Below, one piece after another: positions 25,372 through 36,801 of a DNA stretch of 64,000 nt (positions within the stretch are counted from its first letter, which is position 1; each line of letters opens with the position of its first letter). The notes beneath the pieces are model-generated. The model worked only from the letters and a program-made list of their open reading frames with translations, was not told the DNA's origin and did no database searches. The position numbers were made by a program, and so were the translations under genes. Origin of the DNA: Panicum virgatum (taxonomy: Eukaryota; Streptophyta; Magnoliopsida; Poales; Poaceae); the NCBI RefSeq assembly GCF_016808335.1, contig NC_053138.1, forward strand, positions 14,129,900 through 14,193,899, read 5' to 3'.

Positions 25372-28300
25372 CTACATGTTGTCACCCCCCCTCTGTGGAT
25401 CTGCGACAGCATCGAATTCAGCTATCGGAGGGATGTCGGCTTCGAGCTTCTCGGCAAGCACCGCGGCGAACTCCTCGGCGGCTGCATCGGCGTCGTCCAT
25501 GATGGCTAACGCGGCATCCGCATCGGCGTCGTCTGGAACCACGTACCCCGACGACACTCTCTGTAAGTCCATGAGGTAGTGCGTCGAGGCCACGGCGAGG
25601 GCGCGAAGGACACTGAGGCGGAAGGCGCTCTTGGCGTGCTCAGCGATCCGGCCACCTAGCGCTCGCAGGCGGCTGATCACCGAGCTACCAGATACAACGC
25701 CCTCCCCCTCGAGCTCCTGGCACACGCTCATGGCAGTCCGCTCGAGGTCAGCGTACTCCGTTTGAGCCGCCATGAGTGTGGTGCCTACCACCTCTTTCAC
25801 CGCGATCTCGTCCGCCACCCTCTGCCTTAGCTCTGATCAAAGGAATCAAGATCAGCTGCGAAAAAGTAAAATCCAACTACTGCGAAATTTCGAGTACTTA
25901 CCCACGATGCTCTTCTGCGCCTCCTCCCTCTGGATTCGGGCGGCCTCCTCGAGCGAGGACAAGGAGTTTTCCTTCTCCCTGAGGCCGGCCTCCATGTTCT
26001 GGATGGCCACCTCCTTCTCCTCGAGGGCTTTGCCCTTTTCCTGGAGGGTCCCGGAGAGCGTGACGACGGCCACCTCTTTCTGGAGAAGTTCGGTCTCCTT
26101 TTGCTCAAGCTCCGTCCTAAGGCGTTGCAGCTCGGCAGTCTGCTCCTCGACTTCCCGAGCCTTCTGCTCCGCTGTGACCCTCTGGACGTCACACTCGCCG
26201 GTAACCCGCGCTAACTCCTCCTCCAGTGCCCACTGACGCGCCCCCAGATCCGTCATCCTGGTGCTGGCCTCGATGTTCTTGAGCACCAACTCGGCATTGT
26301 GCTGCCCGAGCCAGCCTATCTGGGAGTGCCGCCAGGTCATCTCGGCGCTCTTTCTGCGCGAGATATCCTTCTGCCGCTGCGGAAGAGAAGGCATGGGTAA
26401 AGCAAGCAAAGTCAGGGCCAAAAATATGAACGATTCTCGGGGAGGAGCTGCTTACCTGGCTGATCTGGTAATCCGTCATTCGATGGAACTCCAGGGCGCG
26501 TACGACGAGGTTCTGAATCTGAGAACCTGCCTCGTACTGCGCCTGCCAGATGGCCTCCTCCTCTCGCTCATTGCGGAGGACCTCCGGGGGGACCACGGAC
26601 TGAACGATTGCCCCATGCTGGGCCCCCCCGGATGCCCCCTCGTCGAGCACCTCTGCGCAGGCCGACGTGAAATCGGCGATCTTGTCGGCGGCGCTCGCCG
26701 CAGCAGCGGGGTCGATGTCTCTCGAATCCCCGTATTCCCCGCTGCTGTCCGGCAGCTGCACCACCGGGATCGCGATGTCCGTCACTGCCTGCGCCACCAC
26801 CGTCGGTGCCGCCGTTACCGCAACAACACCCCCATCCTGGGCCTCTCCGGGCGCCAAGACGTGGGTTACCTCCACCATCGGCGCCCTCTGCGCCGACTCC
26901 TCTGCGACTCCCTCGACCCCAGCCCTCGGGGGCTCGGGGACGAGGGTCTCCACCTCCGCCTGCCCAGCGGGGCGCTCCTGCGCACCCCCACCAGATCCTT
27001 CCTCGACGACCGGCCGGGCGGCGTCATCTGCGCCGCCCCGGCCGGCATCCCCCGCGGCGTCGACCGGAGCGGTTGCTTCAGCTCCACTCTGCCCAGCGTC
27101 ACCCTCGTTCCCCGGTGCTAGAGCCTGTTGCACCACTTGAGTCCCTCGAGCCATCGCCGCCCGCAGCTTCGCGGCCTCCGCCACGATATCTACGACGGGC
27201 AGAGGTTGCGGCGCCGTGTGCGGCGTGGCGCGTGCCCCGGTCTTGAGGGCTTTCACCGGCGCGAGCGGGGCTGCGTCCTTGGCAGCGGCCCCGGAGCTGG
27301 AAATCGGGGAAGGAAGGTCGAGGTTAGTAGGATTGGGGGAGCGATCAAATAAACACGACAAGTAGAACCAGAGACACTTACCTGGCACTCATGCTGCGCT
27401 TGCCCGTGCCGCTCCTTCGGGCCCGCGGCACACCGACGCCCCTCGATGCCTGATCCGAGGGTGTCACCCTCGGAGCAGGCTGAGGCCTCGGGGCCATCTG
27501 TGCGGACGCCTCCGCGCTCGCCGCGGACCCATCGCCACCCGTCGACATCGTGGGCGCGGGGACCCCCTCGCCCGTCGCTGGCGCCTCGACGCCATCCACT
27601 TGATAGACCAGCGGGGAACTCGCGCCCGCCGCCGCCGCCGCCTCGTCATCGCCCGGGGGGTGAACCATGGCATCCAAGGCCTCCTATTCGTCGTCCATAG
27701 ATTCGGGCGTGGCGGGCCGCGGTTTCCCCTCCGCGCGTGCAATCTTGCACGCCTAGTCGTGCCTCTTCTTCCTTTTCCTCTTCCTCTCGGCCGTCGCCTT
27801 CGCCGCGTTTTTTTGCTTCTTCACCGCCTCTGCGTGCAGGCGGTTGATTTGGCGTTCTTCCGGGACCGGAGGCCTCGAGGGGTGGCACTTCAACCCCTTC
27901 AAAACACAACCAAGTCGAAGTCAGGATGCGTGGAAAGGAACAGCACATGACAACAACGAATCCGGAATCGAGACTCAACAGAGAAATGTACCCCGGCTCG
28001 GGGCGCATCTTGATCCTCCAAAGATCTTCGGGGTCATTGGGGAACTCCGCCACCGCGCTCCTTGCCCTCCGGGCAGCGATGTCTCGGGGGAGCAGCTTGA
28101 CCGCCGTCCTCGAGCCCGAGGCCCGGGCCCCGGGGGTGAGCTTGAAGATCGGCAGGACCCTCTCCATGAGAGGGGTCACCCTCTGCCGGTGGAAATTCGC
28201 GATGACGGCAGCCGCCGTCAACCCTCTTCAATCCAGGCGCTCCAGCGCGTCGGTGAGGACCTTGAGCTTGGCTTGCTGCGCTGGGGGCGATACCCCCCAG

Positions 28301-28890
28301 TCCCACTTCTCGGGCCACTCCCGAAGCACCCTGTTGGTGAACGCCGAGAGCTTGCTGCTGAAGTTGCGCAGATAGAACCACACTCGGCTCCACCCGGCGT
28401 TGTTTGTTGTCATCTTGTTGGAGATGTACAAATTTTTCTGGCTTGGGCGCAAGTGGAGCGTCAGGCCGCCTGCGCGCGCGTACCTCTTTGCTTGGTTCCG
28501 CACGTGCTCGACGAAGAGCTCGCCGCGGAAGAGGTGGATCCACATATCCCAGTGCGCCTCGATCCCTAAATATCCCTCGCAGACGGCGACGAAGACCGCC
28601 ACCTGCGAGATGGAGTTGGGGCTGAAGTTGTGCAGCTCCGCTCCATAGTGGTCGCACAATGCCCGCATGAATCGCCCCACGGGAACGCCGAATCCCCGCT
28701 CGTCGAGCCTCACGAGGCTCACAACGTAGCCCGCGGGGGGATTCGGCTCTGTCTCCTCCGGCTGCGGGGAGATCCACGCCGGCGCCCCTGTGTCGGGGTT
28801 TAGCAGGAGCAGCCTGTCCTCGACTAGCCGCTCCAAAACCGCCTCGGTGGCGGTCGACCCGCACGGCAACGGCTCCTGGATATCTGCCAT
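25372..28890 (-). pseudogene. Antisense ORF of Tat-type gypsy (Transposase_28-like), interrupted
   Basis: The reading direction is opposite to gag-pol. From an ATG at 28890 the frame starts MADIQEPLPCGS and runs to a stop at 28228. It contains a domain with the blocks GVPVGRFMRALCDHYG, FSPNSISQVAVFVAVCEG and HLFRGELFVEHVRN, which I recognise as the 'putative gypsy-type transposon' family (Pfam Transposase_28). A second frame (28221-27646) continues with FHRQRVTPLMERVLPIF. Further minus-strand frames at 27388-26189 (alanine/proline-rich) and 26421-25372 (glutamate/glutamine-rich coiled coil) look like downstream exons. Such antisense genes are known in Tat elements but their function is not established. 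The stop between the first two frames suggests decay or an intron. Confidence 0.72.
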
Positions 28891-28949
28891 TACTTCAGAG
28901 CTTGGTCTCACACCTCTTACGAGGATTAGCCAATTCTATTGGTAAATTC

Positions 28950-30877
28950 ATGTCCGGGGAAGGGATGAGTACCGATAGGGCTCCGTTTTTCGATGGCACG
29001 GGATTTCCACGGTGGAAAGTGCTTATGCAAGCACATCTTCAAGCCCGGGGGCTTGATGTTTGGCGTGTCACCGAAGAGGGCAAGAAAAATGAGAATAAGG
29101 CCGAGAAACAATATGATGCCATTGCAAAATCAATTATATTGTCTTCTCTATGTGATAGTGTGTTTAATCGTGTCTTTGCAAATGAAAATGCTCATAAGCT
29201 ATGGAAGCAAATTGTCGAGAATCATGAGGGCACAAAGGATGTTGCCAATCAAAAATATCATATTCTCGGCGAGGAGCTTAGTAGCTTTAAGCAACTTCCT
29301 AATGAAAATGCTCATGACATGTACTCACGATTAAACACTCTTGTCAATGAAATTAATGCCTTAGGTCTCAATCAAGTTAAAGATGAGGACATTAACCGCA
29401 AGATCCTCCGAAGCCTTCGCAAGCCCGATTATGACATCATCAACACACTCTTGCAAAAGGAAGACTTGGTCAAGCTTACACCCAACCAAGTCATCAATCA
29501 AATCATTGCCCATGAATATAGTATGGGGATGACAAAGAAGAAAGAGCAAGAGTTCACCTCTTCTTCAAGCAAAAAGAGTCTCGCCGCCAAGCACTCATGC
29601 AAGCATCAACCAAGGCGACAAGACTCATCAAGCTCAAGTGAAGAAGAAGAAGAAGAGGATGAGGAAGAAAGTGATGATGAATCAAGCTCAAGTGATGAAG
29701 AATATCCAAGGGCCGTGCTATACCATCACCGCAAGATTGCCGAGCATGTACATAAGCTCTATGAGCTTGGGTACAAAACACTCATTAAAGGGAGTGCGGT
29801 TGGGATGGAGAAGATGGCGAAGAACAAGAACAAGTCAAGAGCCCAAGCTCTCTCCGCCATCCACAAGCCCAAGAAAAGTGGTGAAAGCTCAAGTCACAAG
29901 AAAAATTCCAAGAGCTCCACCACCCTCGCCCTCGGAGATTATCACCACCACCCATGTGTCTTATGGCACTAGGTAATAACGATGTAAGTGATGACTCCTC
30001 CTCCAATGATGAATCCGATGTTGAAACCAATGAAATTTGTGAGATGATGACACTTCTCCATAATCAACAAGAATATCTCACTAAACAAAATGAAGAAATC
30101 AAAACTCTCAAGGCTAAAGAAAAACTTCATGCTTCATTTGTCTCAAGATATGAGAACTTGCTAAACAAATTCAATTTGTTAGACAATGAGCATAAAGAAC
30201 TTAAAATGAAATATGAGAGTCTTGAATCTAAAAATGAATCATCATCGGATAAATCATTTCCTTGCAATATTCCTTGTGCTATCTCTATTGACAAGGTAGA
30301 TGCGTCTACCTCTTGTGATCTAACACCTTGCAATGAGAATGTGATTGTAGAAACATGTGATGATCTCATTGCTAAGGAAAATGATGAGCTTAAACAAGAG
30401 GTAGAAAGGCTAATGACGGACTTGAGGCGGCTCAAAGGAAAGTACACTCAAGAGCAAGTTCAACCTTCTCAATATAACACCTCCGCGGGCGTGAAGAAGC
30501 TTGAGAAGGGAGAAACCGTGACTTGCTTCAAGTGTCACAAAGAAGGCCACAAGTCCTACCAATGCAAGGAGAAAGAGGGCAAAGCAAAGGGCAAAGAAAA
30601 TAGCAAGCCCAAGAACTTGAACAAGAACAAGAAGGCTAAGGAGATCAAGAAAAACACATCTCCATACTTGAAGGCGTTCTACATATACACCAAGCCCACC
30701 CACAAGAACAAGCAAAAGAGCACCTCCTATGTGATCAAGAAGAAAACAAATGGCAAGGTGGTTGCTCACAAGGTTGGGAAGCAAGAAAGGAGTTGGAACC
30801 GCCCCATTTGGGTGCCCAAGGATGTCATCATCAATATGAAGGGGCCTCAAATGGTGTGGGTTCCAAAGGAGACTTGA
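28950..30877 (+). pseudogene. Copia-like gag with zinc knuckle, one frame break
   Basis: The first frame (ATG at 28950, in-frame ATG at 28965) has a copia gag core: FDGTGFPRWKVLMQAHL, then LHKLWKQI-type helices (AHKLWKQIVENHEG) and LRSLRKPDYD, followed by a serine/glutamate-rich tract. It ends at 29972. The continuing frame starts near 29954 with LMALGNNDVSDDS, a coiled-coil stretch and the zinc knuckle CFKCHKEGHKSYQC (CX2CX4HX4C), and stops at 30877. The two halves overlap in different frames, so a one-base shift near 29945-29970 breaks gag. Gag would coat element RNA. Confidence 0.8.
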
Positions 30878-32289
30878 AGCCCAAGAATGGCTTCGGGGGA
30901 TTTGGATGCTTAGCTTACAAGTTGAAGTGAAGGTTAAAGCCAAAGAAGCTAAGCTCACAACTTGGACATTTGTTGCCCAAGTCCCCCATAAGGTAATAGT
31001 AGCTAAAAATTTCAATTCAAGCATCATGTGGCTCCATTGCTCTTACTAGGTTGTTTGCATTGCATCACCTAGTGTTATATATGGTGGGTTGCTTATGTCA
31101 TGACTCTAACCCATGAGCAACCTACATGGTTTGATAAGTGTGTAGAAAGCTACACAAAGTCACCCTTCATGGTACATGAACTTCATGAGGTATGTATTTC
31201 ATATGTGTACCATGAACACAAGCTATAGAGAATAACTTCCCATTGTTGTCAAAAACATTGTGCATATATTTGCTTGGTGATTCAAACACCAAATGCACAA
31301 TTTTAGGGGGAGTTCATTCTAATAGGTTGTGATTTTGAGACTAACAAGTTTTCTAGTTTATCTTTTGTAGTCTCACGGTGGAGTTGACACTCTAAGAGAA
31401 TGTGTTTCACGCTCAATGTGAACAAACAACTCTATAAGAGTGATTAGATAGATTGTGCTTTCATGCGTATTGAGCCATGCTCTATTGAACTTAAATGCTC
31501 ATATCTAATTTCATAGGCTATGTGCTCATACATTTGCTTAACCTCGGTGTACCAAGTGCTCACCTCTTAAAGACTTTCAATTGGTTGCAAGTCACTTTCA
31601 ATTGGTACATGCAAGGTAAACAAATTTTCCCGGAGGTATGCTAGGTTCTAAACTCATTCAATTGATATAATTATCAATTTCTTATCCTTTTTAGAGCTAA
31701 CTCCGTGCATGATATGATCTAAGCTTTCTAGTTATTACTTTTAGTTGTGCACTTGATTTTCACATTATCATTTTGTGCACATACTTGTGGAAAGTTTAGC
31801 TCATGTCATGCTAGTCTAGTGATTTTGTGATCCACCATAGTAAATTTTCAATTGGTATCTTCATTGATGTCATACACTTGGATCATGAGTCATGGAACTA
31901 ACTCCCTAGGCTACTAATCTTCTCTTAAGCTATATTGTTTTGCAAGACTTTTGTTGGAGCAAGACCTTTTAGGTGATTTGATTCCAAAGGGGGAGAAATG
32001 TGGATCAAAGCAAGGTATTTTCTCAAGGAGAAGAATCATATCCCAAAGGGGGAGAAATACCTAAATGAATCAAGTCATGAGGGGGAAGTAGCGAAAAAGG
32101 GGGAGAATAAAAGGGGGAATCATGGTTTTAGGGGGAGGCCAAGTCATCATTGGATGGTGGTAAACATCCAAGCAAGCGTAAGCGGTTTTCAATTGATTTC
32201 AATTGGTATCAAGTGGTTAAATTTGTTAATTTTTGTAAATTTATGCTTGCTTTGATTGTGTTGTCATCAATCACCAAAAAGGGGGAGAT

Positions 32290-32756
32290 TGTAAGGAACA
32301 TGGCACCATTTATGCCATTTCAAGTGATTTTGGTGATCGAATGACAACACAACACTTGGACTAATATGATTGTTAAGATGACCATTCTCAGGCTTTTAGG
32401 TTCAAGTGATGACAAAGAGAAAGAGAAGATAGGCATAGCAAGGCCCGAAGGGCTGCCCCTACGGGGGTTCCGCTACCCGGTTAGCGGACGGGGGTCTTCA
32501 GCACCCCTTGAACATAGGACCTGAGACCCGCGAGGGGCGGCTCCCCCTCGACCCCCATCCGCTAACCGGGTAGCGGAACCCCCGTAGGGGCAGCCATTCG
32601 GGCCTTGCTATGCCTATCTTCTCTTTCTCTTTGTCATCACTTGAACCTAAAAGCCTGAGAATGGTCATCTTAACAATCATATTAGTCCAAGTGTTGTGTT
32701 GTCATTCGATCACCAAAATCACTTGAAATGGCATAAATGGTGCCATGTTCCTTACA
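32290..32756 (+). repeat. Inverted-repeat LTR: 199-bp arms, 69-bp loop
   Basis: The left arm 32290-32488 starts TGTAAGGAACATGG. The right arm 32558-32756 ends CCATGTTCCTTACA. Read against each other the arms match over 199 positions with a single mismatch that I can see ('gcagcccttcggg' against 'gcagccattcggg'). The loop is 32489-32557. A polypurine tract (aaagggggagat) lies just upstream, so it occupies the 3' LTR position of the copia-like element. No target duplication flanks it (gagat against gcttt), so it is not a simple foldback insertion. A transcript through it would fold into a very long double-stranded hairpin. Confidence 0.9.
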
Positions 32757-35310
32757 GCTTTCCTTCCTCTACTTCCTCTCGCTCTCGGCTACGTGCTCAG
32801 AAGGCAGGGGAGGCTCAGAAGGCAGGGGAGGTGAAGGCAAATGGCCAGGTGAGCCCAAAACAACCCCTTCCTCCTCGCTTTTATTCACCGCAACGGACGG
32901 GTCCGCCGCCACGGCCAAAATCTACCGCATTGAATGTGGGAGATTTTGCTGTCACTGACGGCCGGGTCCCACGGCGCGGAGTCTCCCACGCGTGCAGTCG
33001 GGAGTAATCACGGCACAGCAACCAACGGGCGCGGCGCGACTGTTGCGCTGTTCCATCTATCAGCCGCCGCCCACACCGCTTTGCCCGCCCGAGGTAGACG
33101 CCTGAAAAGGCGCGCCCGCACCGCACGAACCGGGCCACGTCGCCCACGACCGGCAAGAAACCCGCTCGCGTGCCCCGTGACTCCGCGGCGTTCACGAATT
33201 GTGACGGAATATTCCTCCCGGGGGCTTTTTATCCTCGCAGGAATCGCATTCCGAGGCCTTACTGATCAGGGGTTCGAAGCCTGGCCCGTCGAGGGTTCGA
33301 CAGGCGCCCCAGACCACCAGAGTCAGGGACTGCATGGATGTGCCATACAAGCTACCCTTGAACACGGAGTTCGAGACATCCTACGCAGTGTTCAAGGCCA
33401 GCCGAGAGTGCCTAGTAGGGGGTCCCATCGAGGGAGAGCATCGAGCCCTTGAACCCTATCGAACGGGTCCGAGCCCCGCCTAGCAAACCCTCGCAAGCGC
33501 TTTATGTGACGTGTCCATGGACCACGAGCCGACCCATATCGAACGGGGCATGGACGTCTGCTTGAACTACCCACTAATAGCTCACTGAAGCAGCCATAGC
33601 TCGCAGCCCGGGCATGGGTAGCATGGTGCACTTCACCCCTCCTCCCTGCGGAAGGGCGACGAGGGTCGTAATCAAAGTCGAGGGTTCACCTGAATGCCTT
33701 CACGCAAGCCTGGGCTCGGGGGCTCCTCGCACACCACGGCCTAGGCCACACCCTCGAATAAATGGATAACCGTCGATTGTGAAGTTTCGCGTGTCTGATC
33801 AAATCCCCTACTATTAATGCGTGCCCACCTGATGGTCAAGCTGAACGCCGGGTCGCTGTACCAGCACTAAGAATGCCGAGGGCGGCTGAAAGAGTGCCGA
33901 TGTCAGCTGAAAAAGACGTTGGACGGCCACCCCAGTAAAGCAACCCAGCAGGGCGACGTTTATAGCCCTTGGACGAGTACAAACACTCCTCCAAGGCCTC
34001 GGGGGCTACACCCGCGGGTGCGCTGACGCGCCCCCACGGAGGAAACTTCACTCATATTCGAGGGCGGAAACCCTTTGTATACCCCTATACCCTCGGTCAT
34101 CCTCCCCGTGAAGGAGAAATGGACTTTATTGATCGATGCAAATAAAGATTACAAAGGGTTACCGGCGCGAAGCCATCGAAAAGTACAAACACGTTGCCAC
34201 CTGCATGGCAATTTTCCCTGTCTTGGGGAGGATCGTGCGACGAAGAAAAGCACCAAGCCCCTGGCTGGTGCGACGGCCAGGCTGCTAGGGATGCGAGGAA
34301 CAGCCGCCAGACCGCACGGGTCCAGCGGGATGCTCTCCTCGCAAGCTTTCTTCTAGCATCTCCTCCACCGAAGACTATTCGGGGGGTCGAGCTGGCGGAC
34401 AGCACCCTCCACACTGTCTCCCCGAGAGCAACCTTGTTGCCGGGGGGGCGATGCGAAGAACAGCCACCAAACCTGGCACCAACGCCCATGGTCAGGCGTC
34501 TCCATCCCCCTTCAGGCTAGGGGACATCACAGAACCAAGACCCCACGGGCCCAATGCTCTTCTGCTGATCCCACTGAAGCTAAGGGATGGTGCGCACGCC
34601 CTCTTCGGCTTTCCCCCGCCCCTCGCAAGCATTCTTCTAGCATCAAAGCCTAAAAACGCCAGGCCACCCCATCTGGGGGCCGGTCGCAAAAGGCAAAGAA
34701 AAGCATTACGAGACTTAGGCGATGCTAGAAGTAAGAGCGGGGAAGTTGGAGAAGAAAGGGAGTCCCTCAACTCCTATTTATAGCTGCGAAGGGCGCCAAG
34801 CTTCAAGCCTGTCGAAGGGCAACGGCTTGAACCGCCCGTGATGGCGCGGCCCTCCACGAGCAAAAGATACCCTCGGTTATCGCGCCGGGACGCGACCGAA
34901 TAAAATAAAACCGAGTCCCTGGACGCTAAGCGGCACAGCGTTGGCCCAGGCCGACCGCCCTTGAACCGCGCATCGCAAGGCGACCAGGGATGACGGGACC
35001 GAGGCCCTGGGCGCGGGACAGCGCGACGAAAGCGCCAGCCGCTGAGCAGCAGGCGCCATCGTCGCCCTGCCCCACTCAGCACGCGGATGCATCTTGTCCC
35101 CGGAATGAACCAAAAAAGGCGCGCGCCTCGAAGTACTCTCCCTGTAGGCGCACTACCCCGACCGACGAGTTGTCACATCCGCTGGGCTGGCACCCAGGTG
35201 CGCCTGGCGTGTGCACAAGCGCACAACACCGATCGATCACGTCAAGGGGTAAAATCGCCGAAATACCCTTTGGCCGAATCCCATGACTCGACCAAAGTCT
35301 CGGGGGCTAC
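32757..35310 (+). other. 3' non-coding region of the gypsy element with polypurine tract
   Basis: GC-rich sequence with overlapping ORFs on both strands but no recognisable domain. On the minus strand it would be the upstream region of the antisense ORF. At the end, 'ctcgggggctac' (35299-35310) directly precedes the 3' LTR and is the polypurine tract that primes plus-strand DNA synthesis. Confidence 0.7.
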
Positions 35311-36801
35311 TGTCGGGTACCACGATTAGGGACACCCTAATCAGGGTACTAAGGTCACCCAAAAAAAATGCAAACACATGTTAGGAGACTGAGCCCACGA
35401 AGGCCCACGGCCTCCTTCCAATCCGGAAGAAAGCAAAGAACTCAAAGAAGCCCAGCATGCGGCCCATTTGCACCCCCCTCGGACCCGTGGGGCGATTTCC
35501 GCCTCGCTCAAGGCTCCCACCGAGACCCTCGACTGCGCCCCTAATCTCCGCCTCGCTCGAGGGTAGCGAATCTACCCTCGAGCGGGCAAAACATCTCCGC
35601 CTCGCTCGAGGATAGCTAACCTACCCTCGAGCAGGCAACTCATCATCGCCTCGCTCGAGGCCACCCCTCGGCGTAAAGGACAAACGGCCCTGCCGCTCAC
35701 CCGCCCATCGTACGGAGGCATTAAGTGCCAACCACTTCTCCGCAGTGCTCAGGACAGACGGCGTCAGGCCGCCATTCCCCACAATGGCTGTGATCGGCGT
35801 CTCGTCCGCCAACTCCGGTCACTGCTCCGCCATCCCGGACATTGTGGCAGTGCTGTGGAACCTGCGACGCGGGACGAGATGGGCTCGGCACTGTTCCCAT
35901 TACTATTATGCCAACTCCGGCCGTTCGGACTCCACCTCATCACACGTATGGCCTCGGACCCGCCTCCTTCTCGGGGAGGGGTCCGGTGTCGCCACGCGCC
36001 CCCTCGGAGAGGGGTGCCCAGCACTAGTAGCCGGAGGCCTGGACCTCCCCCTCGAGGGATCCGGGACCTCCACGTGACTCCCGGACCTCCTTAGTGCATA
36101 CGACAGCACTCCATCCAGGGGGTCCAGGACCGCCACGCACCCTGCTACCGCTGGTGCACGTATATATGCAACACCCTGACCTGCAGGGCCCACGGAACGC
36201 CATCAAGCCACATCTGGAGGACTGTACACCCTACAGCAACGACCACGCCACCTGCTGGGGTTGGCAGGACGCCAGCGCGATCTCCGCGAGGTCAAGGACG
36301 ACGCCCAGCACGACCACCACGCCCGACGCCATACCCCACAGTGTGCTTCCCACAGTACTCGACTATTGTATCCCCACAGCTCGGGGGAGAAACGACGACT
36401 TTCGCGATCCCTGTACATGTACAGATCCCTCCTTGTATCTATAAAAGAAGGAGGCGGGCTTCCCTTAAGGGGGTCGGTCGGCTCTCTAGGCATTACATCG
36501 CTCACAGAGCACACACTCGCTCCTAGCCCCAACATCGCCACTTGCCACACTCAGCTTCTCCCCTAGCAGAGACTTGGGAGCCTCCCTCCCTCTCTTGCCT
36601 CGCTTGTACCCCTACTACAATCACTTCGGGTGCAAGATAATACAGTGCCCTCACACACCCTCTTGCTGGACGTACGGCCCCGCGGCCGGAACCAGGATAA
36701 ACCCGTGCGTTACTGTGTTGCCTCTTGCATCAACATCTGGGACGAGGAAACACACAGCATTTACTAGTTGGGATCCGGACCCCCGGGTCGGGACACCGAC
36801 A
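35311..36801 (+). repeat. 3' LTR of the gypsy element
   Basis: The LTR is 1,491 bp and has the same termini as the 5' LTR. It is longer because it keeps a roughly 340-bp segment (about 35487-35824) that the 5' LTR has lost. TATA-like 'tctataaaagaagg' lies near 36438. The end GGACACCGACA at 36801 is followed by the target duplication CAGAT. Confidence 0.9.
35500..35665 (+). repeat. 49-bp-period tandem repeat in the gypsy 3' LTR
   Basis: The phrase 'cgcctcgctc(g/a)agg' recurs at 35500, 35549, 35598 and about 35647, that is every 49 bp, with 'taccctcgag' between copies. The segment containing it is absent from the 5' LTR. Confidence 0.75.

Larger units (their letters stand above)
28893..32756 (+). 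mobile_element. Gag-only Ty1/copia-like element lacking its 5' LTR
   Basis: The left junction is inside a copia primer-binding site: 'tcagagcttggtctcac' remains (28896 on), while the expected LTR and first bases ('tggta') are missing. Next comes a gag-like frame (from 28950), a zinc knuckle, about 1.4 kb of non-coding sequence rich in 'gggggag', a polypurine tract ending at 32289, and a 467-bp LTR that is an almost perfect inverted repeat. No protease, integrase or RT is present, so it must have moved with proteins from a related full element. It lies upstream of the gypsy antisense ORF. No target duplication can be seen because the left end is lost. Confidence 0.72.
14806..36801 (+). mobile_element. 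Ty3/gypsy LTR retrotransposon, Tat type, with nested insertions
   Basis: The element has two LTRs (14806-15947 and 35311-36801) beginning TGTCGGGTACC and ending GGACACCGACA, with the 5-bp target duplication CAGAT (14801-14805 and 36802-36806). Order inside: primer-binding site, gag, protease, reverse transcriptase, RNase H, integrase, then an antisense ORF region and a long 3' non-coding region with a polypurine tract. A DGG protease motif plus an antisense ORF downstream of integrase are features of the Tat lineage (RIRE2/Grande-like). Nested insertions are solo LTRs at 20890-22353 and 23575-24722 and a copia-like element at about 28893-32756. Several stop codons and frame breaks show it is dead. 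It inserted into the MULE transposase gene. Confidence 0.92.

Noticed and set aside
30410..31027. A 205-codon minus-strand ORF opposite the copia-like gag
   Set aside because: It is the antisense of the lysine-rich gag tail and zinc knuckle; its leucine-rich translation is a by-product of that composition.
32290..32756. Independent foldback or MITE insertion
   Set aside because: No target duplication flanks it, it begins exactly after a polypurine tract, and it ends in TG...CA, so a 3' LTR fits better.
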